Assembly: GCA_965117025.1 (NCBI GenBank)
Contig: OZ220746.1
Span: 2,604,001 to 2,668,000, forward strand
From: VXPQ01 sp965117025
GTDB lineage: Bacteria > Bacteroidota > Rhodothermia > Rhodothermales > VXPQ01
Direction: 5' to 3'
DNA length: 64,000 bases
Part shown: positions 25,743-34,314 of the stretch, in pieces
How positions within the stretch are numbered: position 1 is the stretch's first letter
How the letters are laid out: each line of letters starts with the position of its first letter
The notes under the pieces: generated by a model
What the model saw: the letters and a program-made list of their open reading frames with translations, nothing else
Database searches by the model: none
What the model was told of the DNA's origin: nothing
Made by a program: the position numbers and the translations under genes

Positions 25743-28079
25743 ATGATGAAAGCCAGTTACAAATTTTTCACGGGCGCTGTTCTTGCGTTCACGTTGGGGG
25801 TACTGGGCGCCGGCACGGCTGTTGCGCAGTTCACCGTTACGTGGATCGACATCGGGGACTACCAGGATGGATATCCCCAGGTCGGCGTCAAGAACGAAAC
25901 GTCGAACCTGATGGCCTATCCGGCCATCCACAGGAATTCGACCCATGAGCGCTCCGGTGCGTTCTGGATCGGCGCCAAAAACTGGACGGACCCCAACGGG
26001 CAAGCCTATCCGTATTACACCTCTCGCATCGGTCCCCGCGATCCCGGCGTGGATTTCGCCTTTCCGGTGGAAGACAAGCTGGTTGCCAAATGGGATGACA
26101 CGGAAGTCACGGTAGACGGCGTGGCCTCGTTCGACCGGGTGGCTGTTGTCAGCGAGGTGGACCCGGGTTTGGCGGCCGACCGGATGCAGGAGTCCGTATG
26201 GAACATGAACATTGGCATTACCGTCCGCAAGCGCGCCTATGCGTACAGCAACGGTTTCCACGACGAATACCACATCGTAGAATATCTTTTTACGAATTCG
26301 GGAAACACCGACGACGATCCTGAGATCGAGTTGGATGGCCAATCGCTGGAGGAGACCTACTTCTACTGGATCCATCGCTGGCGGGGCGGCAACGATGCTG
26401 CCTGGGTCGGTGACGGGGGCCAGGTGTGGGGCAAGTACAGCATGGTAGACGCCGTGGGTGATGGCCATGCCGATTATCCTCTCGACATTACGGCCTATTA
26501 CCTGTGGAAGGGCTACGAACCTGATTTCGACGCCAACAAATGGGACAACCTCGGTGCGCCTATTATTGAAACGCACTGGGCGTTTGCGCAGGGCGATACG
26601 GTAGGCCGGCTTTCGGGCGCTTATTTCGACGGAGAAATGCCGTTGTACGCTCCGAATTCCATAAGCGATGCCTCGTTTGATCGCATGGTGCAGCCGCACA
26701 CGATCGGTTTCATGGACCAGGACGAGAAATTGACGGCGGCAGGTGCTGCGCACATCGAGTATTATGAGGACGGTATCCTGACGCGCGAGGATCATACGCC
26801 GGCGCCGGATGGATGCTCTACCGCTGTATCCCGCACGCGCATGTGTCCGCAGTGGGCGGATCGTATCGAACCTGACGGCAACTTCTGGGAGCCGACGGGC
26901 AATCCGAGCCAGGGCCGTCAGGGAGGCCACGCTGCGACGGCGGCATACGGCCCCTACGACATGGAATTTGGAGACGAGGTCCGTATTGTGTTTGTCCGTT
27001 CGGTAGGCGCTCTTGACTTCGATGCGGCGCTGGTGATCGGCAGGGAATATATGCTTACGGGCTGGGATCGGGACAGGATCATCCGGTATGACGCCAACGG
27101 CGACGGGATGATCAAGGACGATGTACCGTACAGCTTCCATGACGTGTACGATCTGGGTCTCGAAGCCATGACGAAGAATCAGTGGGTGCTGACGGCACGG
27201 GATTCCCTGTTCAAGAACTTCCTTAAGGGCCAGGCGGTCTGGGAGGCGTCGAATGACTTCACCACCTATCCGATTGCGCAACCGCCGCTTCCGCCGAGGA
27301 CCTTCTCGGTAAACGGCAGGCCGGGCGAGATCGAACTCATTTGGGAGGCGTTGCCGGGAGGTCCCACGCGAGTTGGCTGGGAAGTCTATCGTACGAGCCG
27401 CAATACGTTCCACAGCCCGGCGTACGATTACGTGCGTGAAGCCGGTGATCTGATGGGGGCGCTGAGCAGTATGGACAATGCTGCGCAAATGGGACGGCTT
27501 CGCCGGGTCGAAGACGAATTGCCGTACACATGTGTGCGCGGTGCTCGTCCCGACTGCGAAGGCCCGATGCTGGGCGCAGGGGAGACCTCGTTCAGCGATA
27601 CGGGCGTGGTCCGTGGCGAGGACTACTATTATTACCTCGTTGCGGTGGGTGAAAACCTTCCCAACGATCCGAATGGACTCACTGGCATTCCTGGTGGCGG
27701 CATACCGCTGCGCAGCGGCAGGTATTTCACGCAGACCTACCAGCCGGCCAACCTGAAGCGTCCGCCGTTCGGGGCTACCGGGACGATTGAGGATGTGCGC
27801 GTGGTGCCGAACCCGGTGAACCTCGGTTCCGACCAGTCCATTCGTTTCACGAAGGAGGACGAAGTAGCTTTCTTCAACATTCCGGGAGAGTGCACGATCA
27901 CGATTTACTCGGAGATCGGTGAACTCATTCAGACCATTGAGCACACCGACGGCAGTGGGGACGAGAAGTGGAACCTCACTACCAGTGCCCGGCAGTTGCT
28001 CGTGAGCGGTATTTATATCGCGGTGGTTGAGACGCCGGACGGCGATCGCGTATTCCGGAAATTCACGGTCATTCGGTAA
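25743..28079 (+). CDS. Secreted surface protein with FN3-like and T9SS-like C-terminal domains, module A
   Basis: About 778 residues. After a signal peptide (LAFTLGVLGAGTAVA-Q) comes a long beta-rich region without a recognised family (about 30-470), which includes FWIGAKNW, EYHIVEYLFTNSGN and AYGPYDMEFGDEV. An EF-hand-like calcium loop (DANGDGMIKDD) follows, then a fibronectin III-like domain with a DTGVVRGEDYYYYLVAV end, then a C-terminal sandwich (RVVPNPVN, ITIYSEIGELIQTIEH, SGIYIAVVETPDGDRVFRKF) resembling T9SS sorting domains. It is predicted to be surface-exposed and may pair with the upstream receptor. ATG 25743 and 25746 are both possible. The paralogue is at 42541-44793. Confidence 0.75.
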   Translation: MMKASYKFFTGAVLAFTLGVLGAGTAVAQFTVTWIDIGDYQDGYPQVGVKNETSNLMAYPAIHRNSTHERSGAFWIGAKNWTDPNGQAYPYYTSRIGPRDPGVDFAFPVEDKLVAKWDDTEVTVDGVASFDRVAVVSEVDPGLAADRMQESVWNMNIGITVRKRAYAYSNGFHDEYHIVEYLFTNSGNTDDDPEIELDGQSLEETYFYWIHRWRGGNDAAWVGDGGQVWGKYSMVDAVGDGHADYPLDITAYYLWKGYEPDFDANKWDNLGAPIIETHWAFAQGDTVGRLSGAYFDGEMPLYAPNSISDASFDRMVQPHTIGFMDQDEKLTAAGAAHIEYYEDGILTREDHTPAPDGCSTAVSRTRMCPQWADRIEPDGNFWEPTGNPSQGRQGGHAATAAYGPYDMEFGDEVRIVFVRSVGALDFDAALVIGREYMLTGWDRDRIIRYDANGDGMIKDDVPYSFHDVYDLGLEAMTKNQWVLTARDSLFKNFLKGQAVWEASNDFTTYPIAQPPLPPRTFSVNGRPGEIELIWEALPGGPTRVGWEVYRTSRNTFHSPAYDYVREAGDLMGALSSMDNAAQMGRLRRVEDELPYTCVRGARPDCEGPMLGAGETSFSDTGVVRGEDYYYYLVAVGENLPNDPNGLTGIPGGGIPLRSGRYFTQTYQPANLKRPPFGATGTIEDVRVVPNPVNLGSDQSIRFTKEDEVAFFNIPGECTITIYSEIGELIQTIEHTDGSGDEKWNLTTSARQLLVSGIYIAVVETPDGDRVFRKFTVIR

Positions 28080-28089
28080 CCCAGGCAAA

Positions 28090-28116
28090 GGGGCGGACCG
28101 TTCGTCGGTTCGCCCC
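28090..28116 (+). terminator. Intercistronic hairpin after the module A surface protein
   Basis: GGGGCGGACC pairs with GGTTCGCCCC (one G-U pair) over a 7-nt loop, 11 bp after the stop codon. There is no T tract, so it is probably an attenuator or RNA-processing hairpin. The PorV-like gene begins 50 bp later. Confidence 0.45.
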
Positions 28117-28165
28117 GAAGCCTTGATACATGAGACCCCTTATCGACATTCAATCAGGCTTGATT

Positions 28166-29251
28166 ATGAAAAGGAGTATTGTTACTACGTGCTTCCTCGT
28201 AGCCATCGGGTTACTGACGGCTCCGTCGGCGTTTTCGCAGACGTTTATCCCCGGTCCGGAAGACGAGGTGGAAACGGCCAAGCGTGGCCAGACGGGCTTC
28301 AAGTTTCTCTCGGCGTCCGTTGATGCGAGGGCGACCGCCATGGGCGGCGCCGTGACCTCGTCCACGGTAGGTTCGTCTTCGGCGTTGTTCTACAACCCCG
28401 CGTCCATGGCTCGCATGGACGGCAATTTCAGCGCGGGATTGGGCATCATGAACTATATTGTGGATATCCAATACAATGCCGCGAGTGTGGCGTACCGCCC
28501 GGGTGGAGGAAACTACGGAGTGGTCGGTCTTTCCCTTGTGAACGTGGATTACGGGGATTTTCTCGGAACGATTCGCGCGGAAAACGAGCAGGGCTTTATT
28601 GACACGGGTGTCTATAATCCGACAGCTCTCGCGATAGGCGTAGGGTATGCGCGGTCGTTCACGGATCGCTTTTCCGTAGGCGCCCATATCAAGTACGCCA
28701 AGCAGGACCTGGGTTCGTTCGCCAAGGCTCGTTCGGATGATGGCGCCAGCGCTCTTGAGGATGGCACATCCGCCACCTTCGAGGATTATGCGCTGAACAC
28801 CATCGCGGTCGATTTCGGCGTGCTGTACGACACGGGTTTTGAAAGCCTCACGATCGCCATGAGCACCCGGAATTTCTCGCGGGAGCTGGTGTACGAGCGG
28901 GAGCGTTTTGAACTTCCCCTGACATTCCAGATCGGTGTTTCGATGGACGTGATGGATCTCACCAGCATGGATCCGAACATGCACTCCTTCATGGTTTCCG
29001 TGGATGCCCAGCGCCCGCGCGACTTTGCGGAGCATGTCAAGGTCGGCGGCGAGTACACGCTCATGAACATATTGTCCCTGCGTGGCGGTATGGGCCGCGC
29101 GTTTGTGGGTGAGGACCATGAAGAATCGTTCAGCGTCGGAGCGGGTCTGAAATACAGTGCCGGGGGTGTTGGATTCGGTGTGGATTATGCCTACACGGAC
29201 TTTGGTGTTTTCGACGCGATCCAGCGCTTCGCCGTTAATATCTCCTTCTGA
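28166..29251 (+). CDS. PorV/PorQ-like outer-membrane beta-barrel protein, module A
   Basis: A 361-residue barrel protein with signal peptide (MKRSIVTTCFLVAIGLLTAPSAFS-Q). SASVDARATAMGGAVTSST and SALFYNPASMARM are the typical N-terminal features of the PorV/PorQ (UPF0164-related) family, and the chain ends DAIQRFAVNISF. PorV is known to shuttle T9SS cargo to the attachment complex on the outer membrane. Following a gene for a protein with a T9SS-like C-terminal domain, it may be a dedicated shuttle or anchor for that cargo (inference). The ATG at 28166 begins the signal. A close paralogue sits in the same place in module B. Confidence 0.82.
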   Translation: MKRSIVTTCFLVAIGLLTAPSAFSQTFIPGPEDEVETAKRGQTGFKFLSASVDARATAMGGAVTSSTVGSSSALFYNPASMARMDGNFSAGLGIMNYIVDIQYNAASVAYRPGGGNYGVVGLSLVNVDYGDFLGTIRAENEQGFIDTGVYNPTALAIGVGYARSFTDRFSVGAHIKYAKQDLGSFAKARSDDGASALEDGTSATFEDYALNTIAVDFGVLYDTGFESLTIAMSTRNFSRELVYERERFELPLTFQIGVSMDVMDLTSMDPNMHSFMVSVDAQRPRDFAEHVKVGGEYTLMNILSLRGGMGRAFVGEDHEESFSVGAGLKYSAGGVGFGVDYAYTDFGVFDAIQRFAVNISF

Positions 29252-29270
29252 TCCGGTTTCCGGTTTCTGC

Positions 29271-30974
29271 TTGACGGGTTGGCTGGGCGCTGTCCTTGTC
29301 TGTTTTGCTGCGGGTTGCTTGAGTGCTTGTTCACTCTCTACGTCGCAGTCGGCAAATGAGGAGGGTGTCCGGCTTCCTGTTTTTACGAATGTTGCTGCGG
29401 AAGCCGGGCTTGGCGCCTTCAGGCATGTCAATGGCGCTGCCGGAGATAAATGGTACCCCGAGCAAATGGGGTCCGGTGGAGGATTCTTCGATTACGACGG
29501 CGATGGCTGGAGCGACATCCTGCTCCTGGGCGGCGGGAATTGGGATCCTGAAATCCCGTTTCAGGCAGTATACCTGTACCGGAATAACGGGGACGGCTCC
29601 TTTACCGAGGTAACGGAAGCGGCGGGTCTGGCCGGTGTGGATGGGTATACGATCGGGATGGTGGCCGCCGACTACGACAATGATGGGGACGCCGACCTCT
29701 ATATTACCTGTCTCGAGGACGATTTTTTCTTTCGAAACGAAGGGGGTCGATTCGTCGAGGTCACGCACGAGGCGGGTCTGGAAGGGAACGACATCTGGAG
29801 CAGTTCCGCAATTTTCTTCGATGCGGACCGGGACGGAGACACCGATTTGTATGTGGCGAACTATGTGGCATGGACGCCCGAAACGGACATCTTTTGTCCG
29901 CCCCGCGAAACAGTCAAGTTGTATTGCCATCCTGCCGTGTATACCGGCGTGCAGAGCCGGTATTATGTGAACGACGGAAACGGCGTGTTCACGGATCGTA
30001 CCGAAGCCGCCGGTTTCATGCCGACGCTTGGAAAATCGCTGGGCGTTGCCGAACTGGATTTTAATTTCGACGGTTGGCCCGATCTCGCCGTGGCGAATGA
30101 CGGAGAGGGTGATTTGCTGTTTCGGAATAATGCGGACGGCACGTTCACCGATATCGGTGTACCGAGCGGGTTTGCGTTCAGCGAACACGGAGAAGCTCGC
30201 GCCGGCATGGGTATTGACGCGGGGATTACGGACAGCACGGGACGTTATTCCCTGTTCGTCGGCAATTTTTCGGGCGAGATGATCGGGGTGTACCGTCATG
30301 AAGAGGGGGAATCCTTCACCGGTCGGGCCGGCTTGTCCCGCGTCGGATTTCCGAGCCTGCTGTCCCTTACGTTCGGGCTGTTTCTCATGGATGTGGACAT
30401 GGATACGGATCTGGATCTGTTTGTGGCCAATGGACATGTACATCCCGACAGAACCGGCGAGAACGATCGTATCCGCTACCGGCAGCCCGCACAGCTTTTT
30501 CTGAATCGGGGCGATGGGGTGTTCGATGAATTTACTCCGGGCGAGGGGGTATGGACGGATCTGCTCGTTGGCCGCGGGGCTGCCTACGCGGATTACGACC
30601 GGGACGGGGATCAGGACATTCTTGTGACCGAGAATGGAGGGGCGGTGCACCTTTGGCGCAATGATACGGCTCCGGGGCGCTATCTGCGTGTGCATGTGGA
30701 GGGGCGTACAAGTAATCGCGACGGCCTCGGAACCCGCATTACGGCCAGACTGGGCGAATTGACCATGGAACGGCGCATTCGGACAGGATCCAGTTATCTT
30801 TCCCAATCGGAGCCGGTGGCTGCGTTCGGGCTCGGCAGCCGGGAGGAGGTCGATTCGCTGACCGTGTACTGGCCCAGCGGTCTTGTGGAGCGGTTCACCG
30901 GGGTGGAGGGCGGTCGGGATGTGCTTCTTGTCGAGGGGACGGGCGATCTGACACCTGTCCGGCCGCATCCATGA
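29271..30974 (+). CDS. CRTAC1 family protein (FG-GAP repeats, ASPIC/UnbV), module A copy 1
   Basis: From a TTG at 29271 the protein has about 567 residues and a lipoprotein signal ending LSAC. It opens FTNVAAEAGLGAFRHVNG, then carries FG-GAP/VCBS calcium loops (DYDGDGWSDILLL, DYDNDGDADLYI, DADRDGDTDLYVANY, DFNFDGWPDLAVAND, DYDRDGDQDILVTENGG) forming a predicted beta-propeller, and ends with an ASPIC/UnbV domain (GLGTRI, RRIRTGSSYLSQSEPVAAFGLG, VYWPSGLVERF). Such proteins are extracellular or periplasmic, calcium-binding, and mostly of unknown role. Upstream ATG 29187 would overlap porV by 65 nt, hence the TTG choice; start uncertain. Confidence 0.85.
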   Translation: MTGWLGAVLVCFAAGCLSACSLSTSQSANEEGVRLPVFTNVAAEAGLGAFRHVNGAAGDKWYPEQMGSGGGFFDYDGDGWSDILLLGGGNWDPEIPFQAVYLYRNNGDGSFTEVTEAAGLAGVDGYTIGMVAADYDNDGDADLYITCLEDDFFFRNEGGRFVEVTHEAGLEGNDIWSSSAIFFDADRDGDTDLYVANYVAWTPETDIFCPPRETVKLYCHPAVYTGVQSRYYVNDGNGVFTDRTEAAGFMPTLGKSLGVAELDFNFDGWPDLAVANDGEGDLLFRNNADGTFTDIGVPSGFAFSEHGEARAGMGIDAGITDSTGRYSLFVGNFSGEMIGVYRHEEGESFTGRAGLSRVGFPSLLSLTFGLFLMDVDMDTDLDLFVANGHVHPDRTGENDRIRYRQPAQLFLNRGDGVFDEFTPGEGVWTDLLVGRGAAYADYDRDGDQDILVTENGGAVHLWRNDTAPGRYLRVHVEGRTSNRDGLGTRITARLGELTMERRIRTGSSYLSQSEPVAAFGLGSREEVDSLTVYWPSGLVERFTGVEGGRDVLLVEGTGDLTPVRPHP

Positions 30975-31234
30975 TATGGATACTCTGATCAAAACCACTT
31001 CGCTCAGCGCTTCACGTTCGTAAGTATAAGACGTTATGATTGCATCGTTGAAATTAGCGGGAAACACTGCGGATTCGGGGCATTGCGGTCGTGAAGCGCC
31101 CTGCGGGAGGCTGCGAGGGGTGCGCTGGCTGCGTCATTCCTCATTGTGTGGGGCCTGCCACACTGCTTCGTCATTCCTTGCCAGCGCACCCCTCGCAGCC
31201 TCTGAGCTTTGCGGACTTAATCAGAGTATCCATA
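30975..31234. mobile_element. 260-bp element with 15-bp terminal inverted repeats (MITE-like)
   Basis: The left end TATGGATACTCTGAT (30975-30989) is repeated exactly in inverted orientation at the right end (31220-31234, ATCAGAGTATCCATA). The element fills the gap between two CRTAC1 genes and codes for no protein of note. Inside is a large hairpin (separate entry). The first 34 bp of the interior side recur at 61287-61320 with one mismatch, and the terminal motif recurs once at 47729-47743. Repeated ends plus structured, non-coding content suggest a miniature inverted-repeat transposable element or its remnant. No clear target-site duplication was found. Confidence 0.55.
31107..31202. repeat. 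Perfect 23-bp inverted repeat with nested hairpin
   Basis: GAGGCTGCGAGGGGTGCGCT plus GGC (31107-31129) is exactly complementary to 31180-31202. The 50-nt loop holds a second stem GTGTGG/CCACAC (31146-31163), flanked by a direct repeat CGTCATTCCT. A stable branched structure is expected in single-stranded DNA or RNA. Confidence 0.85.
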
Positions 31235-31261
31235 AGTATATCCGGGCGCCCGGTTTGCAGA

Positions 31262-33019
31262 ATGCATAAGCGAGCGCATAGGGCTATGTGTTGCGCCGGC
31301 ATCGCGGTAGCCGTGTGCTGCACGGGACTTTTTGCCGGGTGTGCGGGAGGGGAAGATGCATCTTCCGGGTCCTTGTCCGCTGCGATTGCTTTTACGGAGG
31401 TCACCGGGGAGGCCGGACTCGGTGCGTATCGACACGAGAACGGGGGCCTTGGCCAGAAATGGATGCCCGAAATAGTAGGCCCCGGCGGGGCGTTTCTCGA
31501 TTACGACGGGGATGGCTGGCAGGATATTCTGCTGGTGGGCGGCGGGCGGTGGGCCCGTGTTTCCGACGAGCCGGTCGAAGCGCTGCGGCTGTATCGCAAT
31601 CTCGGCGACGGCACGTTTGAAGATGTCTCCGTCGCAGCAGGTTTCAGCGGCATGGAAGCATACGGGTTCGGTGTGGCCGTCGCCGATTACGACAACGATG
31701 GGGATACGGATTTTTTTCTGACGACCCTGCATGAAAACCTGCTCTTTCGCAATGACGGTGGACGATTTGCGGAGGTCGGCGAAGAGGCGGGGCTTGCGGA
31801 CGAGGCGTACTGGAGCACATCCGCTGCATTCTTCGACGCCGATCGGGACGGCTGGGTCGATTTATTCGTGGGCAATTATGTGTCCTGGACGCCCGAGACG
31901 GATATTCCCTGTTTTCATGAGGGAGAAAAAGCCTATTGCACCCCACAGAATTATGCGGGCGTCGCCAGCACCTTCTATCGCAACAGGGGCGATGGCTCCT
32001 TTGTCGACGCGACGCAGGAGGCCGGTTTTTCAGGCGCTATCGACCCCGTGCTGGACAAGACGCTCGGCGTGACCGAACTGGACGTAACCGGAGATGGACA
32101 TTCCGATCTGTATGTAGCCAACGATACGGAGCGGAACCTGTTGTTCGTGAATCGTGGGGACGGCACGTTTGTCGAAGCTGCTGTGCGCAGCGGGGTGGCC
32201 TACGACCAGCATGGGCAATCGCGTGCCGGCATGGGGGTGGATGCGGGGGTGGTGGACAGCACCGGGCAAACGACCATCTTCGTGGGCAATTTTACCCAGG
32301 AAACCGTGAGCGTTTTCCGGCATGCTTCGGGGGGGTATTTCACGGATCGGGCTACCATCTCTCGCGTCGGGTTCCCGACGATGGGTACCCTGACCTTCGG
32401 CCTGTTTCTTTTTGATGCAGATCTGGATGGAGACCTCGACCTCTTTCTCGCCAATGGGCATGTGCTGGAGCACATTGCCGAGATTCTCGAGGGGGCGACG
32501 TTTGCGGAGCCGGCGCAGCTTTTTCTGAATCGGGGCGACGGGGTATTCGATGAGGCGCTTTCGGCGACCGGCGTGCTTGCACAGCCGATGGTGGCCCGCG
32601 GTGCGGCCTATGCCGATTACGACCGCGACGGTGATCTCGACGTGTTGCTGCTGGAAAACGCCGGACCGGTGCATCTGTGGCGCAACGATCTAAACGGGAT
32701 GGAGTGGCTGCATGTCCGGCTGGAAGGTCGCGCCAGCAACCGTAGCGCGCTCGGGGCCCGGATCGAGGCGGTGGTCGGCGACTTGCGCATGGAGCGCCGT
32801 ATCCGGTCGGGTTCGAGTTTTTTGTCGCAGTCCGCATTGCCCGCGGTATTCGGGTTGGGAGCACGCCGGCAAGTAGATAGTCTAATAGTGCATTGGCCGA
32901 GCGGCCTCGTTGAGCGCTTTACGGAAGTGGAGGCTGGACAGGAAGTAATTCTTGTCGAGGGATCTGCTGCGTTGCGTCCGGCGGAACCTGCCGCAGGGCG
33001 CTCCGGGGAGATCCCGTAA
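31262..33019 (+). CDS. CRTAC1 family lipoprotein (FG-GAP repeats, ASPIC/UnbV), module A copy 2
   Basis: A 585-residue lipoprotein; the signal ends LFAGC. The same architecture as the preceding gene is seen: FTEVTGEAGLGAYRHENGG, LDYDGDGWQDILLVGGG, DYDNDGDTDFFLTTL, DADRDGWVDLFVGNY, DYDRDGDLDVLLLENAG, and a C-terminal ASPIC/UnbV domain with RRIRSGSSFLSQSALPAVFGLG. The two adjacent copies look like an old tandem duplication, now separated by the 260-bp element. It is the only one of the four CRTAC1 genes here with a clear ATG at its lipoprotein signal. A frame running 57 codons further upstream lies within the repeat element and is rejected. Confidence 0.88.
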   Translation: MHKRAHRAMCCAGIAVAVCCTGLFAGCAGGEDASSGSLSAAIAFTEVTGEAGLGAYRHENGGLGQKWMPEIVGPGGAFLDYDGDGWQDILLVGGGRWARVSDEPVEALRLYRNLGDGTFEDVSVAAGFSGMEAYGFGVAVADYDNDGDTDFFLTTLHENLLFRNDGGRFAEVGEEAGLADEAYWSTSAAFFDADRDGWVDLFVGNYVSWTPETDIPCFHEGEKAYCTPQNYAGVASTFYRNRGDGSFVDATQEAGFSGAIDPVLDKTLGVTELDVTGDGHSDLYVANDTERNLLFVNRGDGTFVEAAVRSGVAYDQHGQSRAGMGVDAGVVDSTGQTTIFVGNFTQETVSVFRHASGGYFTDRATISRVGFPTMGTLTFGLFLFDADLDGDLDLFLANGHVLEHIAEILEGATFAEPAQLFLNRGDGVFDEALSATGVLAQPMVARGAAYADYDRDGDLDVLLLENAGPVHLWRNDLNGMEWLHVRLEGRASNRSALGARIEAVVGDLRMERRIRSGSSFLSQSALPAVFGLGARRQVDSLIVHWPSGLVERFTEVEAGQEVILVEGSAALRPAEPAAGRSGEIP

Positions 33020-33056
33020 TCGTGTACAACGATTTTTTGTGAACAGGGGACATGGT

Positions 33057-34292
33057 ATGATACGACGGTTTTGCATGGTGGCGGTCGCCTTCCTGCTCGC
33101 AGGATGTGCGCAGGAAGGGGTGGAAGAGCCGCTTACCCGGACGGAAGAGCTCCGCGAATCGCTGGATCTGAACGTACAACGGTTTATGCTTCAGGCGGAG
33201 GCTGCGTGGCGTCAGGGTAATTATCTGCATGCGCTGGCGCTCACGGACAGTGTAGAGAAATATGTACCGGAGTTGGCGGACACCTACTTCCTGCGCGGCA
33301 GAATCTACACGGATCTGAACCAGCTCGAAATTGCCAATGCGGCGTACACCACCGCCCTTGCTGCAGACGAGCGATACCGGGGAGCGCACATGAATATCGG
33401 CATCAATTATTTTCGCAGGGGGCAACTCCGGGATGCGATCGCTGCCTTCCGGCGTGAGGAGGCGGTCATGCCGAATACGCATTTATATCTCGAAATGGGT
33501 CGCACCTATGCAAAACTCGGCATGGCCGACAGTGCGCAGTGGTCGTATGAGCAGGCTATTGTGATGGACAGTACGAATACGACAGCGTATATGTGGCTGG
33601 GGCAACTCCATGAGGAGATGGGGGATTTCGAGGCAGCCATTGCTTTGTCGAAACGCGCTGCGGAAATCAGGCCCGAGAGCGTGGACTACCGCTATGTCAT
33701 CGGGGCACAATTACTCCGCATGGGCGAGGTAGAAGAGGCTGTGGCGCAGCTTCGCACCGTGGTCGAGGAGCGCCCATGGCATCATGGCGCACAGTACAAT
33801 CTCGGACAGGCCTTGATGCGTCTTGGCGAAGAGGCTGAGGCGGAGATTCATCTTGCGCTGGCCGAAGAGGCTCAGCAAATCCAGCAGGAGATCAACGAGG
33901 CGCACGAAGCAGTGAACCGGGATCCCAGCGATGTGCAGAATTGGCTGCACCTGAGCGAAGTGCACCGCAAGGCGGGGATGTACGACCGGGCGCTGGATGC
34001 TTACAAGCGGGCCATTGCAATCATTCCGAACGATCTTCGGATGCATGTGAATATGGCGTCGCTGATGCTGGAGAGCGGCGATACCGAGGGTGCGATCGCA
34101 CAATACCGGATGATCGTCGATCGCGACCCGTCGTTGACGGACGCCTGGCTGAATCTGGGCGTGGCCTATGGCAATGCGGAACGATACGACGAGGCGCGCC
34201 AGGCCTGGGAAATGACGATTCGGCTCGATCCGGGCAACCGAACCGCCCGGAACAATCTGAATATGCTTGCCCGCATGGCGAGCGAAGGATAA
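33057..34292 (+). CDS. TPR-repeat lipoprotein, module A
   Basis: A 411-residue lipoprotein (MIRRFCMVAVAFLLAGC) with about ten tetratricopeptide repeats. AGGGG lies upstream of ATG 33057. Features shared with the three TPR proteins of module B include ALALTDSVEKYVPELAD, YFLRGRIYTDL, AYMWLGQLHEEMGDFEAAI, and PWHHGAQYNLGQALMRLG. TPR proteins are scaffolds for protein-protein contacts, so it probably organises the module's surface proteins from the outer membrane; partners are unknown. It lies 37 bp after the CRTAC1 gene and 22 bp before the hydrolase-like gene. Confidence 0.88.
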   Translation: MIRRFCMVAVAFLLAGCAQEGVEEPLTRTEELRESLDLNVQRFMLQAEAAWRQGNYLHALALTDSVEKYVPELADTYFLRGRIYTDLNQLEIANAAYTTALAADERYRGAHMNIGINYFRRGQLRDAIAAFRREEAVMPNTHLYLEMGRTYAKLGMADSAQWSYEQAIVMDSTNTTAYMWLGQLHEEMGDFEAAIALSKRAAEIRPESVDYRYVIGAQLLRMGEVEEAVAQLRTVVEERPWHHGAQYNLGQALMRLGEEAEAEIHLALAEEAQQIQQEINEAHEAVNRDPSDVQNWLHLSEVHRKAGMYDRALDAYKRAIAIIPNDLRMHVNMASLMLESGDTEGAIAQYRMIVDRDPSLTDAWLNLGVAYGNAERYDEARQAWEMTIRLDPGNRTARNNLNMLARMASEG

Positions 34293-34314
34293 TGCATTTT
34301 TTGCCTTCTCTGCA

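Noticed and set aside
22998..28088. A very long open frame (about 1700 codons) on the minus strand across the module A receptor and surface protein
   Set aside because: It is antisense to two well-supported genes, has no recognisable domain or signal, and is rich in Arg, His and Ile patterns expected from reading biased codons backwards.
31091..31261. N-terminal extension of the second CRTAC1 gene into the 260-bp element
   Set aside because: The translated part is inverted-repeat DNA, and a clean lipoprotein signal starts at the ATG at 31262.
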